Assembly (NCBI GenBank): GCA_029945375.1
Contig: CM057068.1
Span: 1,536,233-1,600,232, forward strand
Source: Agaricus subrufescens
Lineage: Eukaryota; Basidiomycota; Agaricomycetes; Agaricales; Agaricaceae
Length of the DNA: 64,000 nucleotides
Direction: 5' to 3'
Shown here one piece after another: positions 9,303 to 20,497 of the stretch. Below the pieces are notes generated by a model, which searched no databases, was not told the origin of the DNA, and saw only the letters and a list, made by a program, of their open reading frames with translations. The translations under genes were made by a program, and so were the position numbers. Each line of letters starts with the position of its first letter. Position 1 is the first letter of the stretch.

Positions 9303-12300
9303 TTAGAAGAACTCAATCCCTAGTAGTGATCGGATGAATTCAAATTTTCGAGTGTCAAGATTTTTTGTAAATATGTCGGCTGGATTTTTATTACCAGGGA
9401 CATATAACAAAGCAATCTTCTTTTCTTCGACATATTCATGGATTACATGGTATCGGATGTCGATATGTTTGGAGCGTCTTTCTTGAACAGGATTAGATCC
9501 CCAAAAAATAGCTCCTTCATTGTCCGCATTTAAATGTGGAATTTGGACTTTAAAACCGATTTCTTTTAGCAATTGATGCATCCAAACAAGTTGTTTGGAG
9601 CAATCAGAAATTGCCATATACTCTGCTTCTGTAGAAGATGAGGCAACGGTTTTTTGTTTGCGACTTAGCCAGCTTATACAGCCTTGGGCTAAAGTGACAT
9701 AATTACCGGTAACAGATTTCCGGTCAGTTGGATCTTGTGCCCAATCTGAATCAGAATAGGCAACGATGGCTTCGTTAGAAGCACCGTTATAATTGAGTCT
9801 ATATTTACTGGTAGCATATAGATAGCGAAGAACATGTAGACCTTGGTCGTAATGTTCTTGTGCTGGATTAGCACATTGCTGACTCAATTTGACCGTTGCA
9901 TAGGCTATGTCAGGCCTAGAACCGATCATAAGGTACATAAGTGATCCAACCAATTGTTGGTACTTCTGTTTAAAGATGGGCGTCGCAATGCCTTCGAATT
10001 TGTTAAAGGTGAATCCTGAAGAGAGAGGCGTCTTGGTAGGTTTAGACGAAATCTCGAATCTTTCAAGAATTTTATTGAGATAATCAACTTGGTCTATGAA
10101 TAGTCGTCGATTTTCTCGATCCCTTTGAATTCTCATTCCTAAGAATTCTTTGGTTTCACCTAAATCTCGGCATTCCCATTTTAACATGAATCTGCGTTTT
10201 AAGTCTATATAGACTGCAGTTCGTTTCCCTATTATGGCTACGTCGTCAACGTAAACTAATGCAATGATGAGTTGCTTCGTTTCTTTGTCAACGTAATAAT
10301 ATACCCCTGCATCTGATGCACATCGCTTAAAGCCTAGTTCTTTCATAGAGGCGGTTAATTCACGCCACCAGGCTAAGCCAGATTGCTTCAGGCCATATAA
10401 TGCACGGTTTAATTTCCAGACTTTTCCTCGATGATCATGGAAACCTTCCGGTTCTTCCATGTAGATCTCTTCTTCGAGTTTTCCATATAGGTATGCTGCT
10501 TTGACATCGACGCTCTCGATTTCCCAATCTTCTAGTGCTGCAACACTGAAGATGAGGCGAGCAGTTTCATATCGTACAACAGGGGAAAATAACTCATCGA
10601 AGTCGATTCCTTCGATTTGAGAGAATCCTTTAGCGACAAGTCGAGCACGTTTCCGGCCATCAGACTTTACGTTAAAGACCCATCTATTTTTGATAGCTTT
10701 TCTTCCTTCCGGAAGTTTAACTATTTCATAAACTCCTCGCTTTTTTAAGGCTTGGAGCTCCTCCAGGCATGCTGCAATCCAGTCTTTCTGTTCGTCCCGA
10801 GGTATTTTCTCAAGGTCTCTATAAGTGACTGGAATGATGGCTTTTGCCAATAAAATGGAAATGAATTCCTTTCCCCCCTCACTTGTAAGACGTTTTAGTT
10901 GTTGATCTTCTGTTTCTGGAATTTTAGGTAAGGGTTTATTTTTACCCATCACCATTCCCATCGGATCATCGACATCTTCTCCATCAAAATGCCAACGTGG
11001 TCGGCTTATTTTGGTTGACGGAGGAGCAGAAGGATCTGTTTGCTCTTTCAAAGCGATTGAGCCAGGCCAGTCTTCGCTACTTTGTCTTTCAATGTCTACG
11101 GGATTTGATCTTTCACCATAGACATTTCCCGGTCTTACAGGGGGTTGTCGCTGTCTAGTCGATCTTCTCGGAGGGAATCCTTCCGGAAGAATGAAGGGAG
11201 GTCTATTAGGTAATGACCTTTCTCTTCTGATGACTGGGGGTCGCTCTCTAGGAGTAGGTCTCGGGCTCAGAGAGGAACTCGAACTCAGACTCGGTGCTCT
11301 CATTTTTCCTTTCTCTTGAGGAGAGAGACGGGGAGGCGTACTCGGAGGAGGCTGAACTTCTCCTGGACCCAAGTCAGAAGGAGTAGACGGCGGTGGTTGC
11401 GGATCAAATCTATTTTCATCGTGATAGTCTATAGGTTGACGATGTCCCCTTGAAGTTCCGATGTCAAAATCGAATGATTCATGGTCATCATCAGGTGGTG
11501 GACTTTCATCACGGGGTGGAGAAGGATTTGATGGTCTCTCCTGATTGGAGGAAGAAGGGTGATGATATCGGCTATGCCGAAAATCATTCATCGGTTTTGG
11601 AGTGAAAGAATCTGAGAAATTAGGATCATACTCTAAGGGTCTTAGAGGATCTTCTTCAGAGGATGATGAGTCGTCAGTCCCATCATCTTGAAGCATTCTT
11701 TTCTCTAGTTCACCAGGTTTGTAATCTGGACAGAACGGAAAGATTCGTTCATCAAAGATTGCAGATCTCGATCTGAATACTGTTTTATTGGATTTATGTC
11801 TGTAAAATATATAGCTCCCAGCTGGGGCGTATCCAATGAAGGTCATGAATTCAGAACGAGGTGAAAGCTTATTGATTCGCTTTTCTTCTGGTATGAATGC
11901 ATATGCACCGCAACCAAATACTCGGAGATGATTTAAATCTATCTTTGGATATCCGAAGTATTGATGTGGAGTCTGCCAATTTAGGCGACGCACTGGTGTA
12001 TTATTATAAACGTGAGCGGCTGCTTGGATAGCAAATTCCCAAAATGAATCAGGTAAGCAGGCGTGTAGCCGCATTGCCTGTTCTTTTTCGAGCAAGGTGC
12101 GATTTAACCTTTCTGCACGACCATTTTGTTGATGTGCATAAGGGACCGTTGTTTGATGGTCTATCGCGCTATCAAGGAAGAAGTCCTTGAGTCCTTGGGA
12201 GACATATTCTCCGCCATTGTCTGTCCGGAATTGGAAACAACGTACTTGTTGCGATTGCCACATTTTATGTACGTAAGCTTCTATGTACCTTGGTACGTCA

Positions 12301-14792
12301 GCTTTATTCCTTATTAGGACGACAGTGCAAGCGGATGAATAGTCATCCAAAAATGTCAGTACCCATTTATATTTAGAGTACGATTTGATCGGCATTTCGA
12401 GAAGATCAGAATGTGTCATCTCGCCGATTGCTTTAGCTCGTTTTGGATTTGGTTGAAAAGGTTTCTGATTTTGTTTGCCTAGCGCGCAGCCTTTGCATAC
12501 ATGATCAGAAGCTTTGGGGATTTTTATATGCTCACTGGAGCATTCAGGGACTTTACTCAGAGCAAAGTCTGAACAATGTCCGAATCTTTGATGCCAGACT
12601 TCATAAGTGATCTCGTTAACACTTATTCTATTGACGTTATATACATCATTTTTAATGATGCGGGATCGAACATAATGGAGGTTTTGTGCTCCTCCAGGAA
12701 CCTTTTGGGCCATTAAGGCAGGGTTACCATGCCTATCATATAAGATAGTTCGATTTGTTTCGCCAATAGATGTCCATCCCATATTTAAATATGTATTGAC
12801 GGACAATATCCTTTCCCGTAGTTCCTCAGCGTATTCAACTCTGGTTACAGTGTTTCGCATGAGGTATGTATTTCCGTCAGTCGTATTGTAGACTTCGTAC
12901 TCTATCATTACGGTTCCAACGGCAGTTATATTTATATCATTGTCGTTGTGTGCAGTTCCCGCTTCTCCGTAATCACCGGTTTCATAATCTAGGAAGTCAT
13001 CGAGATTATTTGTAAAATGTCTCGATGCTCCTGAATCAAGTAACCATCTGATCGGAAAGTCGTCGTTTATAGGTGTGATGCCACTTATACTAGGCAGATT
13101 GCCGGTACTATGATTATCTGGTGTTCTGGCTTCTTGAGGTTCGGCAGGATCCTCATTTACTTCCTCAGATATAGAAGCGAAGCAGCAGGGAGATGTATTA
13201 ATACAATATACAGCCGGTGTACTACTAGAGTCTCTTCCTACATCTGAATAGTAGGGGACATTTCCGGCCTGTATAAGGTTAGCTGATTGATAATCATTTG
13301 TAGATCGGATCACATACTTGTAATCATCAATCTTTACGTCCTCGGTTTCGCTTCCCAGGGAAACTGTCTCGAGATCGAAGCTCTTCGGAGCTTCTTCCCT
13401 TATTGCCTCGTCGATTGGGTCGACGATTATTGGCTCTTGGGGGAGCTCCTCCCTTTCCAGCTTTTCTTTGAAAGCTTGGTATCGGAAGGCGCTGCGCATC
13501 TCGGTGTACCTTTGCATGTATGGAGACATGGGATTTTCCATGTGCTTCCGCATTGCGGTTGCTTCTTCTTCTTCCCAAAACTTTCGGAGCATTTCTGCTT
13601 TCGAAATTGGTAAGGGGGTAGTAGAAGTTTCTCCACCATTCCTGGATTGCGTCCTGTCCTCGTAGAGTTTGAGGGCGCGTTCCTTGGCGAGTGCCATTCT
13701 GGAAGGGTACGGTCTGGGTCGCGGGTCAAGGGTGATCTGCGAAGTTGAATTATGCTCTACCTTCTTTGGGAGCGTTGATGAGGTTGCAACTCCAAGAGCG
13801 CTAACCTGTGGTTGGCCCGTGGCAGGGGCAAAAAGAGTCGAGGTCTGCGGCGAGTAGTCGTCAAGCTGCAGAACGCCAGTAGAGGCGATTATTTCATTTA
13901 CCTGAGGCTGAGGCTTTTTCCTCCCTCGGCGAGTCTTCTTCTGCGGACCAGCAGAATTCCTCTGCTGTGGTTGTTGTTGCTGCTGTTGCTGCTGGCCATT
14001 ATTAGGTCGCTGCATAGGCTGCTGTTGTCCTTTATATGGTTGCCATTGGGGCTTTTTAAAGCCTCCTTGTTTGACACCAGAGAAGCGGTTCACCTGGGAA
14101 TGATTGCTGGACAGGCGCTGATTATACTCTTGTAAAATCGCAGCTCTGACAGCTTGAAAGGTTACGTCGGGGACGTCTCCTTTGGCGGCTAAGAAGGATG
14201 ATGCGATTTTCCAATGCTCTGGTATGGCACCGAGCAGGGACATCGCCATTACTAATTCTGGGATATCTACCCCAGTGCTTCGGAGCCTGGAATAGATTAA
14301 CTCGAGGCTGGCTATTTCGGCCGATGGTTCCTTTGTTCCGGAAATCCGGAAATTAATGGTTTGCCGGTATAGGGCATAGATAGCCGATGGACCGGTTACA
14401 CCATAAGTCTTCTCGAGGAAGCTCCAAAGGTCTGCAGCAGAGTTGAATCTCTGCGCAACTAAGCCTCTAGTGATCCTAGAATTTATCATTGCTCTTGCAG
14501 TATGGGAGAGACGATTCCTCTCTTCAATGGCTTCATCGATAGTGTTATTCTCGTCTTCAAGCTGAGATATACCTTCAGTATAAGCTTCTTGGGTTTGGGT
14601 TTCCAACTTGGGTGGAAGTTTGTGTTTAGCCGGGATCGTCCACTTGTTAAGGCAGACGTCGAAGGCATTGTATGAGAACCCATTAGCGATTTGGAGGATA
14701 AGAATATCGGCCATTTCATCCTTCCAGGTGCCGTAATTCTCGGCTCCGGTAAGTTGTTCGACAGAATTGAGCAGAGCGATGACGTGAGACAT
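9303..14792 (-). CDS. copia Gag-Pol polyprotein, intact
   Basis: One uninterrupted 1,829-residue frame encodes the whole retrotransposon machinery in copia order. Gag occupies about residues 1-330 (VEQLTGAENYGTWKDEM...). The aspartic protease follows (RWLLDSGASRHF, ~583), then the GAG-pre-integrase box (YEVWHQRFGHC, ~733), a DDE integrase (HSDLLEMPIKS, FRTDNGGEYVS, GRAERLNRTLLE), reverse transcriptase (LVYVDDVAIIGK, ~1516) and RNase H (SSTEAEYMAISDCSK, ~1727). A long Ser/Pro/acid-rich linker separates integrase and RT. Gag lacks a CCHC zinc knuckle; its C-terminus is instead Gln-rich and basic (KKTRRGRKKPQ). Gag and Pol share one frame, so no frameshift signal is needed. ATG at 14792 is the first in frame. 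Confidence 0.96.
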   Translation of the reverse strand: MSHVIALLNSVEQLTGAENYGTWKDEMADILILQIANGFSYNAFDVCLNKWTIPAKHKLPPKLETQTQEAYTEGISQLEDENNTIDEAIEERNRLSHTARAMINSRITRGLVAQRFNSAADLWSFLEKTYGVTGPSAIYALYRQTINFRISGTKEPSAEIASLELIYSRLRSTGVDIPELVMAMSLLGAIPEHWKIASSFLAAKGDVPDVTFQAVRAAILQEYNQRLSSNHSQVNRFSGVKQGGFKKPQWQPYKGQQQPMQRPNNGQQQQQQQQPQQRNSAGPQKKTRRGRKKPQPQVNEIIASTGVLQLDDYSPQTSTLFAPATGQPQVSALGVATSSTLPKKVEHNSTSQITLDPRPRPYPSRMALAKERALKLYEDRTQSRNGGETSTTPLPISKAEMLRKFWEEEEATAMRKHMENPMSPYMQRYTEMRSAFRYQAFKEKLEREELPQEPIIVDPIDEAIREEAPKSFDLETVSLGSETEDVKIDDYKYVIRSTNDYQSANLIQAGNVPYYSDVGRDSSSTPAVYCINTSPCCFASISEEVNEDPAEPQEARTPDNHSTGNLPSISGITPINDDFPIRWLLDSGASRHFTNNLDDFLDYETGDYGEAGTAHNDNDINITAVGTVMIEYEVYNTTDGNTYLMRNTVTRVEYAEELRERILSVNTYLNMGWTSIGETNRTILYDRHGNPALMAQKVPGGAQNLHYVRSRIIKNDVYNVNRISVNEITYEVWHQRFGHCSDFALSKVPECSSEHIKIPKASDHVCKGCALGKQNQKPFQPNPKRAKAIGEMTHSDLLEMPIKSYSKYKWVLTFLDDYSSACTVVLIRNKADVPRYIEAYVHKMWQSQQVRCFQFRTDNGGEYVSQGLKDFFLDSAIDHQTTVPYAHQQNGRAERLNRTLLEKEQAMRLHACLPDSFWEFAIQAAAHVYNNTPVRRLNWQTPHQYFGYPKIDLNHLRVFGCGAYAFIPEEKRINKLSPRSEFMTFIGYAPAGSYIFYRHKSNKTVFRSRSAIFDERIFPFCPDYKPGELEKRMLQDDGTDDSSSSEEDPLRPLEYDPNFSDSFTPKPMNDFRHSRYHHPSSSNQERPSNPSPPRDESPPPDDDHESFDFDIGTSRGHRQPIDYHDENRFDPQPPPSTPSDLGPGEVQPPPSTPPRLSPQEKGKMRAPSLSSSSSLSPRPTPRERPPVIRRERSLPNRPPFILPEGFPPRRSTRQRQPPVRPGNVYGERSNPVDIERQSSEDWPGSIALKEQTDPSAPPSTKISRPRWHFDGEDVDDPMGMVMGKNKPLPKIPETEDQQLKRLTSEGGKEFISILLAKAIIPVTYRDLEKIPRDEQKDWIAACLEELQALKKRGVYEIVKLPEGRKAIKNRWVFNVKSDGRKRARLVAKGFSQIEGIDFDELFSPVVRYETARLIFSVAALEDWEIESVDVKAAYLYGKLEEEIYMEEPEGFHDHRGKVWKLNRALYGLKQSGLAWWRELTASMKELGFKRCASDAGVYYYVDKETKQLIIALVYVDDVAIIGKRTAVYIDLKRRFMLKWECRDLGETKEFLGMRIQRDRENRRLFIDQVDYLNKILERFEISSKPTKTPLSSGFTFNKFEGIATPIFKQKYQQLVGSLMYLMIGSRPDIAYATVKLSQQCANPAQEHYDQGLHVLRYLYATSKYRLNYNGASNEAIVAYSDSDWAQDPTDRKSVTGNYVTLAQGCISWLSRKQKTVASSSTEAEYMAISDCSKQLVWMHQLLKEIGFKVQIPHLNADNEGAIFWGSNPVQERRSKHIDIRYHVIHEYVEEKKIALLYVPGNKNPADIFTKNLDTRKFEFIRSLLGIEFF

Positions 14793-15019
14793 GTTTGCTT
14801 GATTCTAATAATAGAAATCAGCAATTTATAGCGCAGGGGTAATCAGCCGATGCTGCTAGTAGTCTGATGTCATAGGTCTGTACACCTATATGGGTGACTC
14901 GGAATAGCGGTCAACCGTAGTTGGGAGATATTGCTATCTCACTACCACTTGATTCCAGGTTACATGATCAACCTACTCTGCTAGTGCAAGTGCCCTTGCA
15001 CATAGTGAGCTGGCGATCG

Positions 15020-15031
15020 GGGCCCATAACC
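15020..15031 (-). other. primer-binding site (half initiator-Met tRNA)
   Basis: The minus strand reads GGTTATGGGCCC immediately after the 5' LTR. It is complementary to the anticodon-loop side of initiator tRNA-Met (GGGCCCATAACC), not to the tRNA 3' end. Drosophila copia is known to prime from a 5' half-tRNA at the same sequence. Confidence 0.8.
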
Positions 15032-15439
15032 TGTTAAGATGATAATGATATCCTCCAGGGATTCATCATGCTAGCAGCTAACTAGCGTAGTGGCAGGTTG
15101 AGTAGTACTTACTAGAAGTAGTAGGAGATAGTTCTAAGGAGTTGAAGTATATATGACGAGATAGTAGAGATGTAGAAGATGTGTGTTAGACGATATAGAT
15201 TACAGTGAATAATAATGGGGTTTATATACTAAACTACTAGTCCATCCACAGGTAAATCCTTTACTGTGGGTCGCATATTATAAGCATAATTGCTCAGCTT
15301 AGAAGAGCATGAGCTACAGGTATCCACATACACGATTAGGCAGAGCTATGAGTCGCTCAATGCTCGGAGAGATACAAGTATATCTATCTAAATAAAGTAC
15401 GAGCTTATACAAGCATCTAATACTATTATTATTCTAACA
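15032..15439 (-). repeat. copia 5' LTR
   Basis: Right-hand LTR, the 5' LTR in element orientation, 408 bp. It should contain the promoter of the retrotransposon transcript. It differs from the other LTR at about six sites. Confidence 0.95.
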
Positions 15440-15444
15440 GGTAG

Positions 15445-15470
15445 GAGCCTGGGTAGGAGCCTGGACATTA
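15445..15470. repeat. MITE remnant right of copia
   Basis: GAGCCTGGGTAGGAGCCTGG continues the MITE centre interrupted by the copia insertion. The right arm of the MITE is not found beyond it, so this copy was already truncated or has been lost. Confidence 0.6.
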
Positions 15471-16315
15471 CCGTCATTCTCGACAGGTGACATGCCGAGA
15501 ATATCGCTGTTGCGTGATCAGGTGCAACGTTGAAGGGATGCTGATTTTTGTCAGTCAATCATATCTCCGAAAATGCGAATCCATCACGAAATTTAATGTC
15601 AGATATTTTTTGCTATTGATTTAAGCAATGTTGCCGCTCAGCAACCGCTGTGCTGATGTGATTCTCATGTGCACATGTCAAATTTGATGCCCGTCACAGG
15701 CTCTTTAAAACAGCAGCAGCCAGTTGAACCGAACTATACTCCTGTGCGCTCAGTGCCTGGGGGAAGGGGTCGATGAGCTCAAACAGATCCAAACACCTGT
15801 TGGACGATCGAACCAGAAAGCCCCACTACTGTTTTCCGTCATGAGTCGGATTCTTTCCACGATTTCCACGCTTCGAAAAGTCCCATGTCAGTTGCCGAAG
15901 AGCTACCACTGGACTGCATAGATCACTATTCATTAGGATGGGTTGACTTGGCGCGGCTTTTTGCGCACCCACATGGTGCGTCGCGTGACAGGCTCCGTCG
16001 CCGTGCTGGAATTCTCAAGCTATGGACCCAGCTGATGAGGGTGACAGGAGGATATGTTATGGCCATGATGCAAGGCTTCCGCGAATGCCTCGCCTGGCAG
16101 CCAAATCAGACTTTAGGTTCTGTTCAAGCTGTGCCACAGACAGATTTAGTTCTCGGAATATCGTGATTCGTGACGCCTATTTACAGCCGTTAAAGAGCCC
16201 GGGTCCTGTGATCGAAAGGGTTTCTCCTCCCCCCTGCCTCTCATTTCCCCGGTTATTATTGCTTTCTGATACTTTACTTTCGGCCTCGTCTCGTCTCTTC
16301 GCGCCTGTCAGCACG
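15471..16315. other. no gene; probable upstream region of DUF6534 gene
   Basis: Only overlapping short frames occur. A pyrimidine-rich stretch at about 16220-16310 precedes the ATG at 16316, as is common before fungal start codons. Confidence 0.45.
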
Positions 16316-18339
16316 ATGTCGACTACGGAGGCGATGGCTTCTCTACCATCCGCCACGTTCCTTCCTCCACCAAACGTCCAGCTATCGTGAGTCTTGATGC
16401 TGTATGGCCTTGCAACGTCGAACCTTGGATCAGGTATGGACCGATGTTGCTTGGAGTCTTCGTGAACATGATACTATATGGAGTGCGTATGATTGTTTTT
16501 CTTAGGACATGGCAGGGACTGACGCTTGTCTCCAGATTCTGGTAGCCCAGGTACATCGGCAAACATGCTTATGGCATTTAGCACTCATCTAGATCCGCAT
16601 TGTACCAGACATACTCGTACTACCGGTTGTATAAGAGGTACGATTTCGCCTCTACGCCTCTGTTATCGAATCATGGCTTAGTCGTTAAACAGCGATGCAT
16701 GTTGGATCAAGCTTTTAGTGCGTTTCCAGCCAACACTCCCAGATCACATGATCATAAGTTAAGCTGCACCTGCCCAGGTTCTCTATTTGTTTGTAGTGGA
16801 GACAGCAAATACGGGAATCGATATGGCGATGATGTATCAGCCCCTCATACTGGAATATGGTCAGTAGTGTCAGAATTACCACTGAAAGCTTTCTTATGCT
16901 TGCAACAGGGCACTCGCTTACTGCATTCCCCGTTAGTGAGTCAGCAGGCCTGTAACCATACGGCTAATTAATGATATTTTTGGGTTCAGTGTTCGCTGCC
17001 GGTGCGCGTAGCTTCATGCATATTTTCAACGCTGAATCGCTTATCTTTGTTCACCCCGATTTTAGAACCAATTACCATTGTAAGCTGAGATTCCTTCTGA
17101 TTTGTTAAGGATTTTGACGGGCCTCCGAAGGTTGCTATTTCTATGCCAATCCAGATATTTTTTGCCTGGAGAATCTATCGCCTGACTAAACAGATGGTCA
17201 TCTCTGTTCTCATTTCGGTGTTATCACTCGTTTCCTTCAGTATGTGCCTTGAGCCCTTTTCGTGTGTAAATCTTGATTCAAGTTCCCAGGTGGTGGTGTA
17301 TGGACAACGGTCAAGATAGTGATCATCAAATCGTTTTCCCGCAAACCTGAACTTCACACGCCTGCCCTCGTATGGTTCCTTGCAGCATGCGTGGCAGATG
17401 TTCTCATCACGGTAACACTCGTGGCTAACTTAGTAAGTATTACCGAGGTGTCCAACCTTGTTATTGCCGTCAAATTTCTCCTCGAACCATTGTATTGACT
17501 ATTTTCACAGTCAAGACGCAAGACGGGGTTCTCAGCAACAGACGATGCTATTTCGAAAATAATTCGGAGTAAGTACCTTACCCATTAACTTGCAACTGTC
17601 ATTTGACATTTGTATAAGTGACGGTACAAACTGGCATGCTAACGTGAGTAATTTGACATCCACCTTGTTCACTCTTGAAATTTGGGAAAATTCACCCTAT
17701 CATAGTGCTCTCTTCGCGATCGGAGATGTTGTTTTCTTTATGAGTGAGCTCTCTTCTTCTATGGAACTACCGGTCATTGATTTCATCCTGTTTAGCTCTC
17801 GCAGTACGTAAATCATTATCGGTCGTAGCAAACGCCGCTCTGAACTTTGCCCTGCTGGACCGTAGAAAACTGCCTTGTGCGTCAGCTACTTCTACATTCT
17901 TCACACAGTGGGTTGATTTCCGAGGCAGGAACTTCATATGGGACCTAGCCCTTACCAAGATTTATGCGAACTGCCTGATGTCTACACTGAACGCCCGTGC
18001 TGCTTTAAAGGAGTTGTCAAGTGGTCATTCGCACCCACGCCAGTTTTCAAGTATCGGTGGAACTAGTAGACGACCTGTGCGCTCACATATCTTTCAGCTG
18101 ACTGCGCCCCTAAGCGTGAAATTTTTTTAGGTTACGGGTGTGGATGGCGTAACACCAGTAGGTTCATTGCAATCAGGCTGTCAGAACCCATTATTCACAT
18201 GCACGTTCAGTCGCACATGTTAGAACTCGGGCGGATGTCATATGAGGGATCGTCATCACAGTGGCAGCAAGACGACCCTGAATACGGCATAACAGTGACA
18301 AAGGCACGTTGGCTGTTACTCCGCTTTCTCGTCCCCTAA
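16316..18339 (+). CDS. DUF6534-family multi-pass membrane protein, copy 1
   Basis: A seven-helix membrane protein of a family greatly expanded in mushrooms; its role is unknown. Reading through small introns gives, in order, MSTTEAMASLP..., YGPMLLGVFVNMILYG (exon 16434-16482), ILVAQ (15-nt microexon 16536-16550), TYSYYRLYK, SDACWIKLL, VVETANTGIDMAMMYQPLI (near 16795-16850), PIQIFFAWRIY (near 17145), AACVADVLITVTLVANL (near 17385), RRKTGFSATDDAISKIIR (near 17515) and TVQTGMLT (near 17623). The conserved closing signature is LTKIYANCLMSTLNARAAL (near 17950). The last exon ends at TAA 18337-18339. No clear disabling change was found, but the exons around 16870-17140 and 17700-17890 were not resolved. 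A paralogue follows at 20498. Confidence 0.8.
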
Positions 18340-20497
18340 GAATGAAACTTCTAGGTTGTGGAATCTACTCATGATCATGTATCGACGCTACCCAAGGTTG
18401 TTGCTCTTTAACAAGGAAAGTAAAAAAATATAGGGTTCATGTAGATTTTATTTTCGTTCAAGGAGTGTAACCTATTCCGACGTTCTGCTTCTCTTCGAGA
18501 AATGTGGCGTCCCCTTTTTAATCTATAATCATTTATATCAGAAAGCAAGGCTCTGAGAGCCCTGAGGATCGTTGCCCTTGCGAACTCCAGATGCAAACGC
18601 GACGCAGACCGATATCGTTTGAAGCAGAAAGGATGAGCGGATCAAAATCTACCATACTTCTCTAACGGAGCTCCGTTTTCAACTTATTACATCTAATATT
18701 TATAGCTGACCCTGAAGTCAGAGATTGAAGACGAATTCATTTCCTGGAGGGTTTGGCTGTTGGCGTCTAACATGCTGACTTACGAGGAAGGTTTTATCGA
18801 TTCAATATTCTTGATCAAGCTGGTATTCCCACTGATTTCATCAACACTCAAATTTATTTTGATATATCTCACGAGTGACAAGGGCATCGTCGATGAACAG
18901 GCACCAAAGATAGATTATTTGCGTATCTTGGTAAGATAAACACGCGACCATCTGACAATGTAACTGGTTCACCCTGGGACGGTTGCAAGTTGAATTGTTT
19001 TATGGTGAGTAGGTGGAAGTCGGAGATATGAAAGTACAGTAAATGCCGCCGTTGTGACAACACGTAGTAGATAAGTTTTGTTGTCAACTATGCTGATGCC
19101 GTTGCAGGAAAGAGAATCTATGTTTCAGTGTACCGTACCGTCAAACCGATCTAATTGCCCATCTCTTCTTTTTTTTTTGCCCCGGAACGCGAACTACCAG
19201 ACTTCGTTGATGATAATGGAAGTCCTACGATAGTTTTGAATCCGAACACGAAGCTCCAGCGGCCGAGGCTGGAACTCAGTTACTCATTGCCACGCTCCAT
19301 TCCTCAGCTGTTGGTGCCTTCTTAATATATATGTGTCACTTGTATGTCACGGTGGACCCCCATATTCTTGTAATAAGGGTAGTTATATGCCGTCATGGAT
19401 AGGCGTTAGCATCCCGCTGCCCTCGTACTGTGTGCCTGTCCAGGCCTCGACCAGCTCAATCGCCATCACTCTGATTGGAACGTGAGGTTTCCCACTCCTC
19501 TACACACGAGCTCCAAGGGTTTCATGGTGAACGACAGGTTGATGTATGATGCATGATGCACCGATTAGTGGGGCACTGTGGCGAAAGCGCGTAGCTTATA
19601 TCAGGACCCCGGGATATCTCTGTGAAAGAAATCCGACATCGGTCATGATTTAGCCCCGAAAATGGACCGAAAAATCTGAAAGTATTCCAGAAATAGGAAT
19701 GTATCCACTGACCTTGGGAGCATGATCGAGTACAAAGTCATCCAAATCAGGTCGAAACCTATCAATTTATCACAAGCAGTAAAATAGGTGTCAGTGTTGA
19801 ATATATGGGAGGAATGTCATGTCGAAAGTAGATATGTAAAACATGTTTTCGACCAATTACTCTCTGGTGCTAGGGCTGCAAGAACGTGAGGACATCAAAC
19901 CAAATACTTGCATGTCCAAACACCAGTAAACTACCGACCCATGTGCATGAGGACGTGGCGATATTCGGTCTGACCCGCTGAACAAAACCATGAAACGGAG
20001 GACCAAAAAGTCTCATAAAGAGCTGATAGCTCGACAAACTAGACTCAGAGAGAGCCGGATGCCCTGGACTTTATCTTCTTTTTACTCCAGCACGGTGGGA
20101 GAGTTGCAGGGTTCACCGGTTACGTTCGAGGTTCCGGTGGTCACAGTTGCCCTATGGGGTATCTAGTGATGCACATTCCGGGGACCTGCTAAACCCCTTC
20201 TAGTCCATAGTGAGAACCCGGTAAAAACAAGTCACTGGAGCGTTCGGATGCTTCTTCCTGGTCTGATGGAGAAGCGCTAGGCCGCTTAAAAAGATATTTC
20301 TTGAATAGACTCCTCGCTAGTCGGTCTTGTGAACAGGCTCCTCCAGACTCCTTCAAGTGTCCCTGATAGTATAATCTAGGGCATTCTCACTTATAAAATC
20401 ACTTATACAGGGAATCACAGCTTTCTTCCCCCCACCTCGTTGCTCGGTGTCTAGCACACTGAGACGCGGAGTGGCAGACACGACGTCTGGAATTGAA
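18340..20497. other. no gene seen
   Basis: A 2.1-kb spacer between the two DUF6534 genes. No frame with recognisable domains, no tRNA-like structure and no transposon ends were seen. Confidence 0.45.

Larger units (their letters stand above)
8867..15439 (-). mobile_element. Ty1/copia LTR retrotransposon, full length
   Basis: Two long terminal repeats (8867-9271 and 15032-15439) bound a 5.8-kb interior. They begin and end with TGTTA...TAACA-type inverted ends. The 5-bp target duplication GGTAG is exact at 8862-8866 and 15440-15444. A primer-binding site, a polypurine tract and one open Gag-Pol frame are all present in the right order on the minus strand. LTRs differ at only about six places, so insertion was recent. 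The element is nested in the same MITE copy as the hAT element. Confidence 0.96.

Noticed and set aside
12126..14135. Plus-strand ORFs in the copia interior
   Set aside because: They are antisense shadows of the Gag-Pol frame with no domain of their own.
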